A DNA stretch of 35,912 bases from Candidatus Latescibacterota bacterium (lineage in GTDB: Bacteria; Krumholzibacteriota; Krumholzibacteriia; LZORAL124-64-63): contig JAUSBL010000069.1 in NCBI GenBank assembly GCA_030658975.1, forward strand, positions 1-35,912. The letters are read 5' to 3'. Under the pieces are notes generated by a model. It did not search any database. It was given only the letters and a program-made list of their open reading frames with translations, and was not told the DNA's origin. Position numbers and translations under genes: made by a program. Numbering within the stretch: position 1 is the first letter of the stretch; every line of letters starts with the position of its first letter. Positions 1-9,248 of this stretch are shown one piece after another.

Positions 1-320
1 AACTCGCGGATGACGTTGTCGTCGCCGATCTCGACGTAGCTGAGCTCGCCGCGGTACTTGAGGTCCTGCGGCTCGGTGCCGATGACCGCGCCGTGGAACA
101 CGCGGTTGCCGCGACCGAGCGTGGTGTGCCCCTCGATCAGGACCGAGGAGCCGATCTCGCACTCGGGGCCGATCTCGACGTGGGGTCCGATGATGGCGAA
201 CGGTCCCACCTTGACGTCGTGCCCGAGGCGCGCGTCGGGGTGGACCACCGCGGTCGGGTGGATCTCGGGCGGCCGGACCGGCCGGATCTCGCCCGTGCGC
301 TTGATGCTCGGATTCGCCAC
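1..320 (-). CDS. lpxA: LpxA, UDP-N-acetylglucosamine O-acyltransferase (3' part outside window)
   Basis: First step of lipid A synthesis: transfer of a 3-hydroxyacyl chain from acyl-ACP to UDP-GlcNAc in the cytosol. The visible 106 residues are left-handed beta-helix hexapeptide repeats (HPTAVVHPDARLG, VGPFAIIGPHVEIG), followed by the LpxA-typical GAVIGTEPQDLKYRGE. The start is GTG at 320, with GGGAGG a few bases upstream. The gene lies 22 bp after lpxC-fabZ and is surely in the same transcript as lpxD and lpxC. The C-terminal part, including the catalytic histidine region, lies beyond the window edge, so completeness cannot be judged. LpxD shares the fold, but the PQDLKY motif separates them. 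Confidence 0.95.
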   Translation of the reverse strand, partial: MANPSIKRTGEIRPVRPPEIHPTAVVHPDARLGHDVKVGPFAIIGPHVEIGPECEIGSSVLIEGHTTLGRGNRVFHGAVIGTEPQDLKYRGELSYVEIGDDNVIRE

Positions 321-342
321 GATGATCCTCCCTCGCGACCGC

Positions 343-1656
343 TCAGCGGTCCACGATCGTCGACATGAGGTCGGCCTCGGCCACCAGTTCGCCGTCCACG
401 AAGGCGCGGCCCCGCATCTTGCAGAGGGGGCCCCGCAGCTTCACGAGTTCCAGCTCGAACCGGATCTGGTCGCCGGGGGTGACCGGCCGGCGGAATCTTG
501 CACCGTCGATTCCGCTGAAGTAAACAAGTTTCGTCTCGGGATTCTCGACGCTGCTCATCAGCAGGACGCCGCCGACCTGGGCCATCGCCTCGGTGATCAG
601 GACCGCCGGCATGATCGGGTGGCCCGGGAAATGCCCCACGAAGAAGGGCTCGTTGATCGTCACGTTCTTCAGGCCCACGACGCGCTTTCCGATCTCCAGT
701 TCCAGGATCCGGTCGACCAGCAGCAGCGGGTAGCGGTGCGGCATCACCTTCATGATCGAGGCGATGTCCCAGTTGACGGGCGCGCGGGACGGGTAGATCC
801 GCGTGCCGCGCCGCTCCTTCTCCGCGAGCAGGGACGCCAGCCTGATGTTGGCGTCGTGGCCCGAGCGCCGCGCCGTCACGTGGCCCTGCAACGGGACGCC
901 CACGAGAGCCAGGTCGCCGATCAGGTCCAGGATCTTGTGACGGACGAACTCGTCCGCGAAACGCAGCGGCGTGTCGTTGAGCAGATGCCCGTCGGCGACG
1001 ACCATGGCGTTGTCGAGCGTGCCGCCCTTGCCCAGGCCCATGGCCTTGAGCTTCTCGACGTCGCGCTGGAGCGCGAACGTGCGGCAGGGGGCGATCTCGT
1101 GGCGGTAGACGTCCGGGGTGATCAGGAACGAGGCCACCTGGACCCCGATCAGCGGGTCGTCGTAGTCGATGTGGAAGGTGATGCGCAGCCCGTCGTCGGG
1201 CACGGCTTCCAGGGACACGTCGCCGTCGCGGAAGCTCACCGGCACGTCGACCCGGTAGAAGGCCGCCGGCAGTCCCTGGTCGACGATCCCGGCCTGGTCG
1301 ATCATGGCCACGAAATCGAGCGTGCTGCCGGCGCGGGGCTCCGGGGGCTCGGGGCCGTCCAGTTCGACGTAGCAGTTGGTGACGCCCATGCCGCTGAGGG
1401 CGGACAGGACGTGCTCCACGGTCAGGATGCGGGCGCCGTCGCGCTCGAGCGTGGTGTTGCGCACGCCGTGATGCCCGGCCGGCACGTTCTCGGCGCGGGC
1501 CGGGATCTCCACCCGGCCGTCGGGACCGGGCACGCGGAAGACCAGGCCCGTGTTGGCCGGGGCCGGGCAGAAGGCCACCGTGGCCTCGGAGCCGGAATGC
1601 AGCCCCCGGCCGGTCATGGCCACGCGGCGGCCCAGCGTCTTCTGCAGGATCAGCAC
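343..1656 (-). CDS. lpxC: LpxC-FabZ fusion: UDP-3-O-acyl-GlcNAc deacetylase / 3-hydroxyacyl-ACP dehydratase
   Basis: A 437-aa bifunctional protein. Residues 1 to about 285 are LpxC, the zinc deacetylase committing flux to lipid A. E81-H82 (TVEH), H240 with D244 (RHKILD) and H267 (SGHDAN) match the zinc and catalytic positions. Residues about 297-437 are FabZ, the fatty-acid-cycle dehydratase, with H342 in GHFPGHP and E356 in EAMAQ. Both sites look intact. Two departures: the usual PIMDGS stretch of LpxC reads PEPRAGS (about 105-111), and the FabZ PGV is PAV (350-352). The GTG start lies one base after the lpxD stop, with GGAAGG inside the lpxD end. This fusion is known from Bacteroidota and relatives. 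Both activities compete for or act around the same 3-hydroxyacyl-ACP pool. Confidence 0.96.
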   Translation of the reverse strand: MLILQKTLGRRVAMTGRGLHSGSEATVAFCPAPANTGLVFRVPGPDGRVEIPARAENVPAGHHGVRNTTLERDGARILTVEHVLSALSGMGVTNCYVELDGPEPPEPRAGSTLDFVAMIDQAGIVDQGLPAAFYRVDVPVSFRDGDVSLEAVPDDGLRITFHIDYDDPLIGVQVASFLITPDVYRHEIAPCRTFALQRDVEKLKAMGLGKGGTLDNAMVVADGHLLNDTPLRFADEFVRHKILDLIGDLALVGVPLQGHVTARRSGHDANIRLASLLAEKERRGTRIYPSRAPVNWDIASIMKVMPHRYPLLLVDRILELEIGKRVVGLKNVTINEPFFVGHFPGHPIMPAVLITEAMAQVGGVLLMSSVENPETKLVYFSGIDGARFRRPVTPGDQIRFELELVKLRGPLCKMRGRAFVDGELVAEADLMSTIVDR

Positions 1657-1657
1657 G

Positions 1658-2692
1658 TCAGTCGTCCTTCCCTTCGCGGCGGCGTCCCAGCGCGGCCTCG
1701 ACGCGCGCCAGGCGCTGGAACAGCTCCGGCAGCCGGTGCGTGAGGGCCACGACCCTGAAACCCTTGCGGAACTCGATCGCCGGGTAGCCGAAGATCGACT
1801 GGCCGGCGGGGACGTCGCGGGTGATGCCGCTCTTGGCCGCCACCTTGACCCCGTCGCCCAGCGCGAGGTGGTCGGCCATGCCGACCTGCCCGCCGACGGT
1901 CACGCCGTCGCCCAGGCGGCAGCTGCCGGAGATCCCGGTCTGCGCCGAGATCGCGCAGTGGCGGCCAACCGACACGTTGTGGGCGATCTGGACCAGGTTG
2001 TCCAGCTTGGTCCCCTCGCCCACGCGGGTCACGCCGGTGGTGGCGCGGTCGATGCAGGTGTTGGCTCCGACCTCCACGCGCGCGCCCAGGACCACGATCC
2101 CGATCTGCGGGATCTTGACCAACCCCGCCCTGCCCGGATGATAGCCGAAGCCGTCGCTGCCGACCACGGCCCCGCCGTGCAGGATCACCTCGTCGCCCAG
2201 GATGCAGCGCTCGCGCACCTGCGCCGCCGCGTGCAGCAGGCAGCGCTCGCCCAGGACCGCGTCGGCCTCGACCACCACGTGGGGTCCCAGCCGGCTGCCG
2301 GCGCCGATCACGGCGCCCGGTCCCACCACGCAGTACGGACCCAGCGCGACGTCGGCGGCCAGCCGGGCGGTCGGATCGACCACGGCGGTCGGATGCCGCC
2401 CGTCGGGGAACACGCGCGCCAGGGGCGGCGCGTACAGCGCCAGGATCTGCGTGAAGGCGGCCCGGGGGTCGTCGGCCCGCAGCACCGGCAAAGGGCTCGG
2501 CACGCCCGGCCGCGCCACGACGGCGGCGGCCAGGGTCCCGTCGAGGCCGTTCTCGCGCCGGCGGTCGGCCGCGAAGGTGAGGTCGCCGGGACCGGCGTCC
2601 TCGAAACCCGCCACGCCCCGGATCTCGGGGTCGTCGGGGCCCTCCCAGGGCATACCCAGCCGGGCTGCCAGTTCGCTCAGTCGGTAGACCAT
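1658..2692 (-). CDS. lpxD: LpxD, UDP-3-O-acylglucosamine N-acyltransferase
   Basis: Third step of lipid A synthesis: N-acylation of UDP-3-O-acyl-glucosamine. It is 344 aa, the normal length. The N-terminal uridine-binding domain (1 to about 98) is followed by hexapeptide repeats from about 100 ([13 protein letters not shown]). The family core [10 protein letters not shown] and [15 protein letters not shown] includes H238, matching the catalytic histidine, and the end has [11 protein letters not shown]. The ATG start at 2692 has only a weak ribosome-binding site. It is the first gene of the lpxD-lpxC/fabZ-lpxA run and has its own promoter-like sequence about 90 bp upstream. Confidence 0.96.
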   Translation of the reverse strand: MVYRLSELAARLGMPWEGPDDPEIRGVAGFEDAGPGDLTFAADRRRENGLDGTLAAAVVARPGVPSPLPVLRADDPRAAFTQILALYAPPLARVFPDGRHPTAVVDPTARLAADVALGPYCVVGPGAVIGAGSRLGPHVVVEADAVLGERCLLHAAAQVRERCILGDEVILHGGAVVGSDGFGYHPGRAGLVKIPQIGIVVLGARVEVGANTCIDRATTGVTRVGEGTKLDNLVQIAHNVSVGRHCAISAQTGISGSCRLGDGVTVGGQVGMADHLALGDGVKVAAKSGITRDVPAGQSIFGYPAIEFRKGFRVVALTHRLPELFQRLARVEAALGRRREGKDD

Positions 2693-2780
2693 GCGGCAGG
2701 ATCCCCGATCAAGAAACGGCCCCGCTCCATCCGGTTGGCGAACGAAGGGGGGCGCGTCGCTCGTTGAAAAAGACGATCAA

Positions 2781-2809
2781 AATGTCGTGCGGCGGACCCT
2801 CTGTGTCAA
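2781..2809 (-). promoter_or_regulatory. candidate sigma70-type promoter for lpxD operon
   Basis: On the minus strand TTGACA (2804-2809), a perfect -35, is followed after 17 bp by GACATT (2781-2786), which keeps the key A2 and T6 of a -10. It lies just after the ompH stop and would give a leader of about 80 nt before lpxD. It is inferred only from sequence; read-through from bamA-ompH is also possible because no terminator is visible. Confidence 0.45.
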
Positions 2810-2823
2810 CCGAAAATGCGCCG

Positions 2824-3360
2824 TCATTTGTCCGTGCCGCTGACCAGGGCCTGCAGGATCTCGTCCGTCAGGTCGACGTCGGCGTCGATGTACAGGGTGG
2901 TCAGCGAGGCCGCGTCCACGATGATCCCGTAACCCTGCTCCTTGCCGATCCGCTCGGCGATGAGCTTCACCTGGTCGATGATGGGCTGGATCTTGGCCTT
3001 GTACTCGCTCTCGGCGCGGCCCTCGAGCCCCTGGCGGAACTGGTAGTAGTCCGCCTTCTGGGTCTCGAACTCCTGCATCTTCGCGCGCAGGGCGTCCTCC
3101 CCCAGCAGCATCCGCTGGCTCTCGATCGCCTCGGCGGCGCGCTGCAGGTCCTTCTCGCGGTCGCTGATGTCCTGCTCCAGGCCCTGCAGGAACTTCTGGT
3201 ACTGGGCCTGCGCGTCGCGGGCCGCGCCGTACTCCTGGACGATGCGCTCGGAGTCGACCACCGCCAGCGGCTTGGCCTCCTTGGCGGCGGCGCCCAGAGG
3301 CGACAGCAGGCAAGCCAGGCCCAGCGCGACGGCGACGCGGAAAATCGGGATGCGGTTCAT
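2824..3360 (-). CDS. ompH: OmpH/Skp-family periplasmic chaperone
   Basis: A 178-aa exported protein of the Skp/OmpH family, which holds unfolded outer-membrane proteins in the periplasm for the Bam machine. A signal peptide (MNRIPIFRVAVALGLACLLS, probable cleavage after AAA near residue 26) precedes the short beta element LAVVDSERIV. A long charged coiled coil follows (about 45-135), then the return strand YGIIVDAASLTTLYIDADVDLTD. A GGAGG lies about 5 nt before the ATG. It sits 37 bp after bamA, the conserved order for these two partners, and before lpxD, as in many diderms. Confidence 0.92.
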   Translation of the reverse strand: MNRIPIFRVAVALGLACLLSPLGAAAKEAKPLAVVDSERIVQEYGAARDAQAQYQKFLQGLEQDISDREKDLQRAAEAIESQRMLLGEDALRAKMQEFETQKADYYQFRQGLEGRAESEYKAKIQPIIDQVKLIAERIGKEQGYGIIVDAASLTTLYIDADVDLTDEILQALVSGTDK

Positions 3361-3397
3361 GATACCTCCAGCGCCGAGGGGCGCGTTGACCGGCTGC

Positions 3398-5701
3398 CTA
3401 GAAGAAGGTGCCGAAGTTGAAGTGCGGCTCCCAGCCGGCCCCGCCGGCGCGATCGAATCCGTAGCCGTAGTCGAAGCCGATCGTGCCCATCATGGGCACC
3501 TCGACGCGCACGCCGAAGCCGGCGCCCTTGCGCAGGTTGGTGAAGTCGGCCTCGGTGAAGCTGTTCCAGGTGTCGCCCTGATCGACGAAACCTAGCAGTT
3601 GGACGGCCCTCGTCAAGGGATAGAGGATCTCGGCGTTCATGATCGTGTAGAAGCGCCCGCCGATGAAGCCGGGGTTGCCGCGGGGCACGACTTCGAGGTC
3701 CCGGTACCCCCGCAGCGGGTAGATCCGGTTGCCGCCGAGACGGAACTTCTCGTAGTCCGGCACGTCGTCCGCCGAGCCCAGGCCCACGATCAGGCCCAGC
3801 GAGGTGCGCAGGTTCAGGGCGAAGCCCCCGGGCAGCTTCTGGAAGTAGGACTGCTTGAGCTCGTGCTTGTGGTAGTCGATCTCGCCGCCGAGCGCACCGC
3901 CGGACAGCTCGGCGCTGTAGGTGGTCTTCGACCCCTGCGTCGGGAAGAAGGGGTTGTCGGTGGAGTTGCGCGACAGGCTCAGGGTGACCGAGCTCTTGGT
4001 GCGGGGCCAGTCGACCTCGTCGAGGCGCTCGTAGGGGACGCCGCCGGCGCCGATCTGGTCCTCGAGGACGTCGAGGTAGTTCACGTAGGCCGAGCTGAAA
4101 TTCGACAGGCGCGTCTCGGACAGCTCGTACCGCAGGCCGACCCGCGAGTAGCGGGTGCCGGGGATGCGCCGCCCGAGGCGCAGGGCGAGGCCCCTGACGC
4201 GGCTCTCGTAGAAGTCGTCGAAGTTGTACTGGTAGCGGTCGAAGAGGTCGACCCCGACCAGCGTCGGGGTGCCGCGGAACCAGGGCTCGGTGAAGTTCAG
4301 GTCGACGTAGCGCTGCCGCGAACCGAACTGCCAGGCCACGCCCAGGTTCTGCCCCCGGCCGCGGAAGTTCGTCTCCTGGACCTGGATGAAGCCGGTGGCC
4401 GAGGTCTGCGCGCTGTAGGCCATGCCGAAGGAGAACTGGCCGGTCTGCTTCTCCTTGACCTTCATCACGAGGTCGATGTCGCCCTCGGTGTCCGCCGGCG
4501 CGAAGTCGACCTGCACGTCCTCGAAGAAGCCGAGCTGGAAGATGTCCCGCTGCGACAGGCCGACCAGGGAGTTGCTGAACACGTCCCCGGGGAAGACCTG
4601 CATCTCGCGCAGGACCACCGCGTCGTGCGTCTTGAGGTTGTCGACGACCTGCACGTTGCGTATGCGCGCCGGGGAACCCTCCTGGAAGCGGAACGTGAGG
4701 CCGACCACCCGCTCGCGTATTTGACGCTGCGGCTCGATCGTGATGTAGATGTAGCCGGAGTCCCAGTACAGCGAGTGCAGGGCCTGCAGGGTCTCCTGGT
4801 ACTCGTTCTCGCGGAAGATCTGACCCTTCTCCAGGGTGATCAGGCGCGCCACGGCGATGTCGTCGTAGACGACGTTCCCTTCCCAGTTCACGTCGCCGAC
4901 GCTGTAGAGCGGACCCTCGGTGACGCGCAGGGTCAGGTCGACCTTCTCGCGGTCCTCCACGAAGACCAGTTCGTCGGCGTCGACCGTCGCGTCGAGGTAG
5001 CCGTGGTCCTGGTACCAGGCGACGATGCGCGCCTTGTCCTCCTCGAATTGCTGCTTCTTGAAGGTGGCGCTCTTCAGGAAGCCGCCCGTGGACTGTTTCA
5101 TCTGCTTGCGCAGCTGCTCGTCGCTGAAGACCGCGTTGCCCTCGAACTCGATGCGGCGGGCCTTGATCTTGCCGCCCTCGTCGATCGTCACGACGACCGT
5201 CTCGAGGTTGCCGGCGTCCACCGTCGAGGAGTCGAGGTGGGCGGTCATGCTGTAGTAGCCCTTCTCCTGGTAGAGGGCGCGCAGCGGCTCGAGCTCGCGG
5301 GTCAGGACCGCGGGGTTGGCGAACTGGCCCACCGCCGGCGGGTACGCCGCGCGCAGGTCCTCCGCCTTGACCTTCTGGTTGCCGCGGAACTCCACCTGCC
5401 GGATGCGGGGGAATTCCTGGAGGTTGATCGTGAGCCGCACGCCGGCCGGCTCGTCCTGACGGTAGACCCGCACGTCGGCGAACTTGCCGGTGGCGAAGAG
5501 GTTGCGGATGGCCGCGGCCACCAGGTCGGGCGAGTACTCGCGCCCCGCCTCCAGTTCCGACCAGGACATGACCTGGAGCGCGCCGACGGTCCGGGCGCCG
5601 GCCACGTCGATGGCGGTGATCGGGACGGCTGCGGCCGCTCCCGTCAGGCAGACGGCGGCGATCGCCAGGGCGCACGCGCGCAGGGTCCAGTGGAGATTCA
5701 T
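3398..5701 (-). CDS. bamA: BamA, outer-membrane protein assembly factor
   Basis: A 767-aa Omp85 protein, the central pore of the Bam complex that inserts beta-barrels. The order is signal peptide (MNLHWTLRACALAIAAVCLT), five POTRA domains over about residues 30-415, then a 16-strand barrel ending in phenylalanine (FNFGTFF), the usual outer-membrane C-terminal signal. LRGY (about 663-666) corresponds to the L6 VRGF motif that contacts the barrel interior. I start at ATG 5701, not the longer frame from 5776: GGAAAG lies upstream, the signal peptide begins there, and the candidate promoter would place the longer start before the transcript begins. The bamD-like partner lies elsewhere in the window (17157-17921). 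Confidence 0.96.
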   Translation of the reverse strand: MNLHWTLRACALAIAAVCLTGAAAAVPITAIDVAGARTVGALQVMSWSELEAGREYSPDLVAAAIRNLFATGKFADVRVYRQDEPAGVRLTINLQEFPRIRQVEFRGNQKVKAEDLRAAYPPAVGQFANPAVLTRELEPLRALYQEKGYYSMTAHLDSSTVDAGNLETVVVTIDEGGKIKARRIEFEGNAVFSDEQLRKQMKQSTGGFLKSATFKKQQFEEDKARIVAWYQDHGYLDATVDADELVFVEDREKVDLTLRVTEGPLYSVGDVNWEGNVVYDDIAVARLITLEKGQIFRENEYQETLQALHSLYWDSGYIYITIEPQRQIRERVVGLTFRFQEGSPARIRNVQVVDNLKTHDAVVLREMQVFPGDVFSNSLVGLSQRDIFQLGFFEDVQVDFAPADTEGDIDLVMKVKEKQTGQFSFGMAYSAQTSATGFIQVQETNFRGRGQNLGVAWQFGSRQRYVDLNFTEPWFRGTPTLVGVDLFDRYQYNFDDFYESRVRGLALRLGRRIPGTRYSRVGLRYELSETRLSNFSSAYVNYLDVLEDQIGAGGVPYERLDEVDWPRTKSSVTLSLSRNSTDNPFFPTQGSKTTYSAELSGGALGGEIDYHKHELKQSYFQKLPGGFALNLRTSLGLIVGLGSADDVPDYEKFRLGGNRIYPLRGYRDLEVVPRGNPGFIGGRFYTIMNAEILYPLTRAVQLLGFVDQGDTWNSFTEADFTNLRKGAGFGVRVEVPMMGTIGFDYGYGFDRAGGAGWEPHFNFGTFF

Positions 5702-5747
5702 CCCGTCTTTCCGGTTCGAGGTCCGGGCAGCCGCGGAAAACCGGGGC

Positions 5748-5776
5748 ATGGTAGCAGAGGGAGCGCGCCCCGGCAA
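5748..5776 (-). promoter_or_regulatory. candidate promoter for bamA-ompH
   Basis: Minus-strand TTGCCG (5771-5776), 17 bp, TACCAT (5748-5753). The predicted transcript starts near 5741, about 40 nt before the bamA ATG at 5701, which also supports that start. It sits between the clpC terminator-like hairpin and bamA. The rest of the 5702-5908 gap holds nothing else I recognise. Confidence 0.5.
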
Positions 5777-5852
5777 CAGCGCAGGGGCGCCGTCGGCGGT
5801 TCAACGCGCGGCCGCCCGCAGGGTTCCCCCGAATGTGGACGCCGGCGCCCCC

Positions 5853-5885
5853 GAACGCAAGAGCGGGGAGCCGCCGGCTCCCCGC
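5853..5885 (-). terminator. probable rho-independent terminator after clpC
   Basis: A perfect 10-bp inverted repeat, GCGGGGAGCC and GGCTCCCCGC with a 3-nt loop (5863-5885), begins 23 bp after the clpC stop. On the minus strand it is followed by TCTTGCGTTC, a weak T-rich tail. The very stable stem and its position favour a terminator despite the poor U tract. Confidence 0.6.
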
Positions 5886-5908
5886 CCCCGATCACGCTCT
5901 GGTCCGGG

Positions 5909-8389
5909 TCAGGCCCCGGCGACCGGGTCCACCGTCAGGGCCGCCGGCGCCCCGATCTCCGGGATCGCCTCGATGGCGAACGTGAGCTTGTCGTTGCCCG
6001 CGTCGACGCGCAGCACGCTCCCGCTGCGGATCTCGCCGCGCAGGAGCTTCTCGCTCAGCGGGTCCTCGACGTACTTCTGGATCGCGCGGCGCAGGGGGCG
6101 CGCGCCCTGCTCGGGGTCGTAGCCGACGCGGCAGAGGAAGTCCTTCGCCGCCGCCGAGAACTCGAACACGATCTCCATGTTCTTGAGCCGCTTGTTGACG
6201 TCCAGGAGCATGATCTCGACGATGTCGTGCATCTCCTTCTGTCCCAGGGAGTTGAAGTAGATCAGCTCGTCGACGCGGTTCAGGAACTCCGGGCTGAAGG
6301 TGCGCTTGAGGTCCTGGTCGATCACCGCGCGCAGGCGCGTGTCGTGGTAGCCCTTCTGCTCGGAGTCGAAGCCCAGGGGCTTGCTCTCCTTGGCCCGCCG
6401 GCTGCCCACGTTCGAGGTCATGATCAGCACGGTGTTCTTGAAGTCGACGGTGCGGCCGAAGCTGTCGGTCAGCTGACCGTCCTCGAGGACCTGCAGCAGG
6501 ATGTTGAAGACGTCGTGGTGGGCCTTCTCGATCTCGTCCAGCAGGATCACCGCGTACGGCTTGCGGCGCACCTTCTCGGTGAGCATGCCGCCCTCGTCGT
6601 AGCCGACGTAGCCCGGGGGGGCGCCGACCAGCCGCGAGACGGAGAACTTCTCCATGTACTCGCTCATGTCCACGCGGATCAGCGACGTCTGGTCGCCGAA
6701 CATGAACTCGGCGAGCCGCCGCGCCACCTCGGTCTTGCCCACGCCGGTGGGACCGGTGAACAGGAAGGAGCCGATGGGGCGGCGGGGGTCGCGCAGGCCG
6801 GCGCGGTTGCGCCGGATCGCCTTGGAGACGGCGTCGAGCGCGTTCGACTGGCCGATGATCCACTTGCCGAGCTCCTCCTCCATGCGCAGGAGCTTGCGGG
6901 TCTCCTCCTCCTCCACCTCGGACACCGGGATGCCCGTGATGTCGGCGATGACGCGGCACACCAGGCGGGTGTCGACGATGGCGGCGCTGTCGCTCGACTC
7001 GACCTTCCAGTTCTTCTTGAGGTCGCCGAGCTGGCGCTTGAGTTCCTTCTCCTCGTCGCGGAAGCGCGCGGCCTTCTCGAACTCCTGGGCCTGGATGGCG
7101 GCTTCCTTCTCCTTGACCACCTCGTTGATCTGCGTCTCCATCTGGCGCAGGTCGGGCGGCACCACGGCCATCGACAGGCGGGCCCGCGAGCCGGCCTCGT
7201 CGATCACGTCGATCGCCTTGTCGGGCAGGGCGCGGCCGGAGATGTAGCGGTTGCTGAGCCAGACGGCGGCCCTGATCGCGTCGTCGTCGAACTTGACGCG
7301 GTGGTGGGCCTCGTAGCGGTCGCGCAGGCCGAAGAGGATGGCGACGGTCTCCTCCTCGCTCGGCGGGTTGACGATCACGGTCTGGAAGCGGCGCTCCAGC
7401 GCCCCGTCCTTCTCGATATGCTTGCGGAACTCGTCCATCGTCGTGGCGCCGATGCACTGGATCTCGCCGCGCGAGAGCGCCGGCTTGAGCATGTTCGAGG
7501 CGTCGATGGCGCCCTCGGCGCCGCCCGCCCCGACGATCGTGTGCAGCTCGTCGATGAACAGGATGATGTGCTCGTTCTCGCGGATCTCCGCCATGATCTG
7601 CTTGAGGCGCTCCTCGAACTGGCCGCGGTACTTGGTGCCGGCCACCACGCTGGCGAGATCGAGGGTGACGATCTCCTTGTCCCGCAGCGTGCCCGGGACC
7701 TTGCCCTCCACGATGCGCGAGGCGAGGCCCTCGGCGATGGCGGTCTTGCCCACGCCGGGGTCGCCGATCAGCACCGGGTTGTTCTTCTTGCGGCGCGAGA
7801 GGATCTGGATCACGCGCTCGATCTCGCGGTTGCGGCCGATGGTCGGGTCCAGCTTGCCGTCGCGGGCCATGTCGGTGAGGTTGCGGCCGAACTGGTCGAG
7901 GACCGGCGTCTCCTGCTTCTTGACCGCCTTGTCGGCGTCGGCGGGGCGCTCGACCGTGCCCAGCATCTTCAGGACCTCGCGGCGCACCTTCTCGTGGTCG
8001 GCGCCCAGCTCCTGCAGGACGCGCGCGGCGACGCCCTCCCCCTCCTTGATCAGGGCCAGCAGGAGGTGCTCGGTGCCCACGTAGTTGTGGTTGTGGATGC
8101 GGGCCTCGTCGATGGAGATCTCCAGCACGCGCTTGGCGCGCGGCGTGAAGGGGATCTCGCCGATGGTGATCGTCCCGCTCTGCGGGTTGACGATCTCCTC
8201 GATCGACTGCTGGATCTGCACGAAATCGACGCCGAGACGCTGCAGCACCCGCGCGGCGATGCCCTCGCCCTCGCGGATGATCCCGAGCAGCAGGTGCTCG
8301 GTGCCGATGTAGTCGTGCTGCATACGGCCGGCCTCGTCGCGGGCCAGGAACAGGACCTTGCGCACTCTCTGGGTGAAGCGGTCGTTCAT
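5909..8389 (-). CDS. clpC: ClpC-type AAA+ unfoldase of the Clp protease
   Basis: An 826-aa class 1 Hsp100 ATPase that unfolds substrates and feeds them to ClpP. The double N-terminal Clp repeat (4-145: [26 protein letters not shown]) is followed by NBD1 with Walker A GDPGVGKT (209-216) and Walker [18 protein letters not shown]-like coiled middle region ([20 protein letters not shown]) separates it from NBD2, with [14 protein letters not shown] and [11 protein letters not shown]. The UVR region and length mark ClpC rather than ClpA or ClpB. PLGFDSE near residue 630 is the ClpP-docking loop. The ATG start has GGAGG upstream. It stands alone, without ctsR or mcsAB, so Firmicute-type control is not suggested. 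Confidence 0.95.
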   Translation of the reverse strand: MNDRFTQRVRKVLFLARDEAGRMQHDYIGTEHLLLGIIREGEGIAARVLQRLGVDFVQIQQSIEEIVNPQSGTITIGEIPFTPRAKRVLEISIDEARIHNHNYVGTEHLLLALIKEGEGVAARVLQELGADHEKVRREVLKMLGTVERPADADKAVKKQETPVLDQFGRNLTDMARDGKLDPTIGRNREIERVIQILSRRKKNNPVLIGDPGVGKTAIAEGLASRIVEGKVPGTLRDKEIVTLDLASVVAGTKYRGQFEERLKQIMAEIRENEHIILFIDELHTIVGAGGAEGAIDASNMLKPALSRGEIQCIGATTMDEFRKHIEKDGALERRFQTVIVNPPSEEETVAILFGLRDRYEAHHRVKFDDDAIRAAVWLSNRYISGRALPDKAIDVIDEAGSRARLSMAVVPPDLRQMETQINEVVKEKEAAIQAQEFEKAARFRDEEKELKRQLGDLKKNWKVESSDSAAIVDTRLVCRVIADITGIPVSEVEEEETRKLLRMEEELGKWIIGQSNALDAVSKAIRRNRAGLRDPRRPIGSFLFTGPTGVGKTEVARRLAEFMFGDQTSLIRVDMSEYMEKFSVSRLVGAPPGYVGYDEGGMLTEKVRRKPYAVILLDEIEKAHHDVFNILLQVLEDGQLTDSFGRTVDFKNTVLIMTSNVGSRRAKESKPLGFDSEQKGYHDTRLRAVIDQDLKRTFSPEFLNRVDELIYFNSLGQKEMHDIVEIMLLDVNKRLKNMEIVFEFSAAAKDFLCRVGYDPEQGARPLRRAIQKYVEDPLSEKLLRGEIRSGSVLRVDAGNDKLTFAIEAIPEIGAPAALTVDPVAGA

Positions 8390-8454
8390 GCTCTCGCGCC
8401 TCCGTTCGCCGTACTGGCCGCCTAGCGGCGGGGGACCGTCCGGTCACCGCGCTC

Positions 8455-8483
8455 AATATACAGCAGGCCGCCCGCCGGGACCA
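8455..8483 (-). promoter_or_regulatory. candidate promoter for clpC
   Basis: A good -10, TATATT (8455-8460), lies about 66 bp before the clpC ATG. The -35 position 17 bp away reads TGGTCC (8478-8483), a poor match, and falls inside a hairpin. An activator or an alternative sigma factor could explain the weak -35; this is only an inference. Confidence 0.35.
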
Positions 8484-8491
8484 CCGGCGGG
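8471..8491 (-). terminator. hairpin between lolD and clpC
   Basis: A perfect 8-bp inverted repeat (CCCGCCGG, 5-nt loop, CCGGCGGG) lies about 52 bp after the lolD stop. There is no run of T after the stem on either strand. It may end the long efp-to-lolD transcript, or act as an operator, since it overlaps the -35 position of the clpC promoter candidate. Confidence 0.35.
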
Positions 8492-8543
8492 GGTGCTGCC
8501 GGTCGTTATCGGTCGGCGGGGGAACGGCTTGAGCGCGGTGTGC

Positions 8544-9236
8544 TCAGGATACGCCTGCGGGGGCCTCGGCCAGCCGCCCGGCGCGCAGTTCGAGGATGCG
8601 GTCGGTCCTGGCGGCCAGCGCCAGGTCGTGGGTCACCACGATCAGGGAGCTGCCCTCGTCGCGGCCCAGGGACAGCAGCAGGTCGGCCAGCTCGCGGCCC
8701 TTCTGCAGGTCGAGGTTGCCGAAGGGCTCGTCGGCGAGCACGAGCCGCGGCGCGTTCATGTAGGCGCGGGCCACGGCGACGCGCTGCTGCTCGCCGCCGG
8801 ACAGTTCCCCCGGCAGGTGCCCGGCGCGGTCGGCCAGGCCCATCCGCGCCAGCAGCCCCTGCGCCCGCTCGGCCGCCTGCGCGCCGGCGTCGCCGCGCAG
8901 CCGCGCCGGCATCAGGACGTTCTCCAGGGCGGTGAAGTCGGGCAGCAGGAAGTGGAACTGGAAGACGAACCCGACGTGGGCGCGGCGCCAGTCGGCCCAG
9001 CCGTCGGGCCCCAGGCCGGTCAGCGGCTTCCCGTCGTAGAGCACCTCGCCGGCGGTCGGGGCGTCCAGCCCGCTGACCAGGTTCAGGAAGGTGCTCTTGC
9101 CGGCGCCGCTGGGCCCGATGATGGCGACGTTCTCCCCGGCCGCCAGCGCGAAGTCGCAGCCCTGCAGGACGGTCACGGCCCCCCCGGCGCGGGGGAAGCT
9201 CTTGTCCAGCCGGCGGGCTTCGAGGATGGGTGCCAC
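8544..9236 (-). CDS. lolD: LolD-like ABC transporter ATPase (lipoprotein release)
   Basis: A 230-aa ATPase of the LolD/MacB family. With the adjacent LolC/E-type permease it would extract outer-membrane lipoproteins from the inner membrane. Visible are Walker A GPSGAGKST (41-49), the Q-loop FVFQFHFLLPDFTALENV, signature LSGGEQQ (145-151), Walker B RLVLADEP (164-171), the family tag FGNLD and H203 in VTHD. FHFLLPDFTALEN is typical of LolD. The GTG start at 9236 has GAGAGG in front and lies 12 bp after the lolC stop. A general FtsX/MacB-type exporter is the alternative, but the position after lysS and the permease fit Lol. Confidence 0.88.
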   Translation of the reverse strand: MAPILEARRLDKSFPRAGGAVTVLQGCDFALAAGENVAIIGPSGAGKSTFLNLVSGLDAPTAGEVLYDGKPLTGLGPDGWADWRRAHVGFVFQFHFLLPDFTALENVLMPARLRGDAGAQAAERAQGLLARMGLADRAGHLPGELSGGEQQRVAVARAYMNAPRLVLADEPFGNLDLQKGRELADLLLSLGRDEGSSLIVVTHDLALAARTDRILELRAGRLAEAPAGVS

Positions 9237-9248
9237 CGTCGCCTCTCT

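Noticed and set aside
58-2767. Long plus-strand frames opposite lpxC-fabZ and lpxD
   Set aside because: They are antisense shadows of strongly conserved genes, with no ribosome sites or known motifs.
5702-5776. A 25-residue N-terminal extension of BamA
   Set aside because: It would begin upstream of the candidate transcript start and precede the real signal peptide; ATG 5701 has a ribosome-binding site.
3599-8425. A continuous plus-strand open frame of about 1,600 codons opposite bamA and clpC
   Set aside because: Its translation is a low-complexity mix rich in His, Asp, Val, Arg and Ala with no domain, and it lies exactly opposite two certain genes. In GC-rich DNA the antisense frames lack stops by composition.
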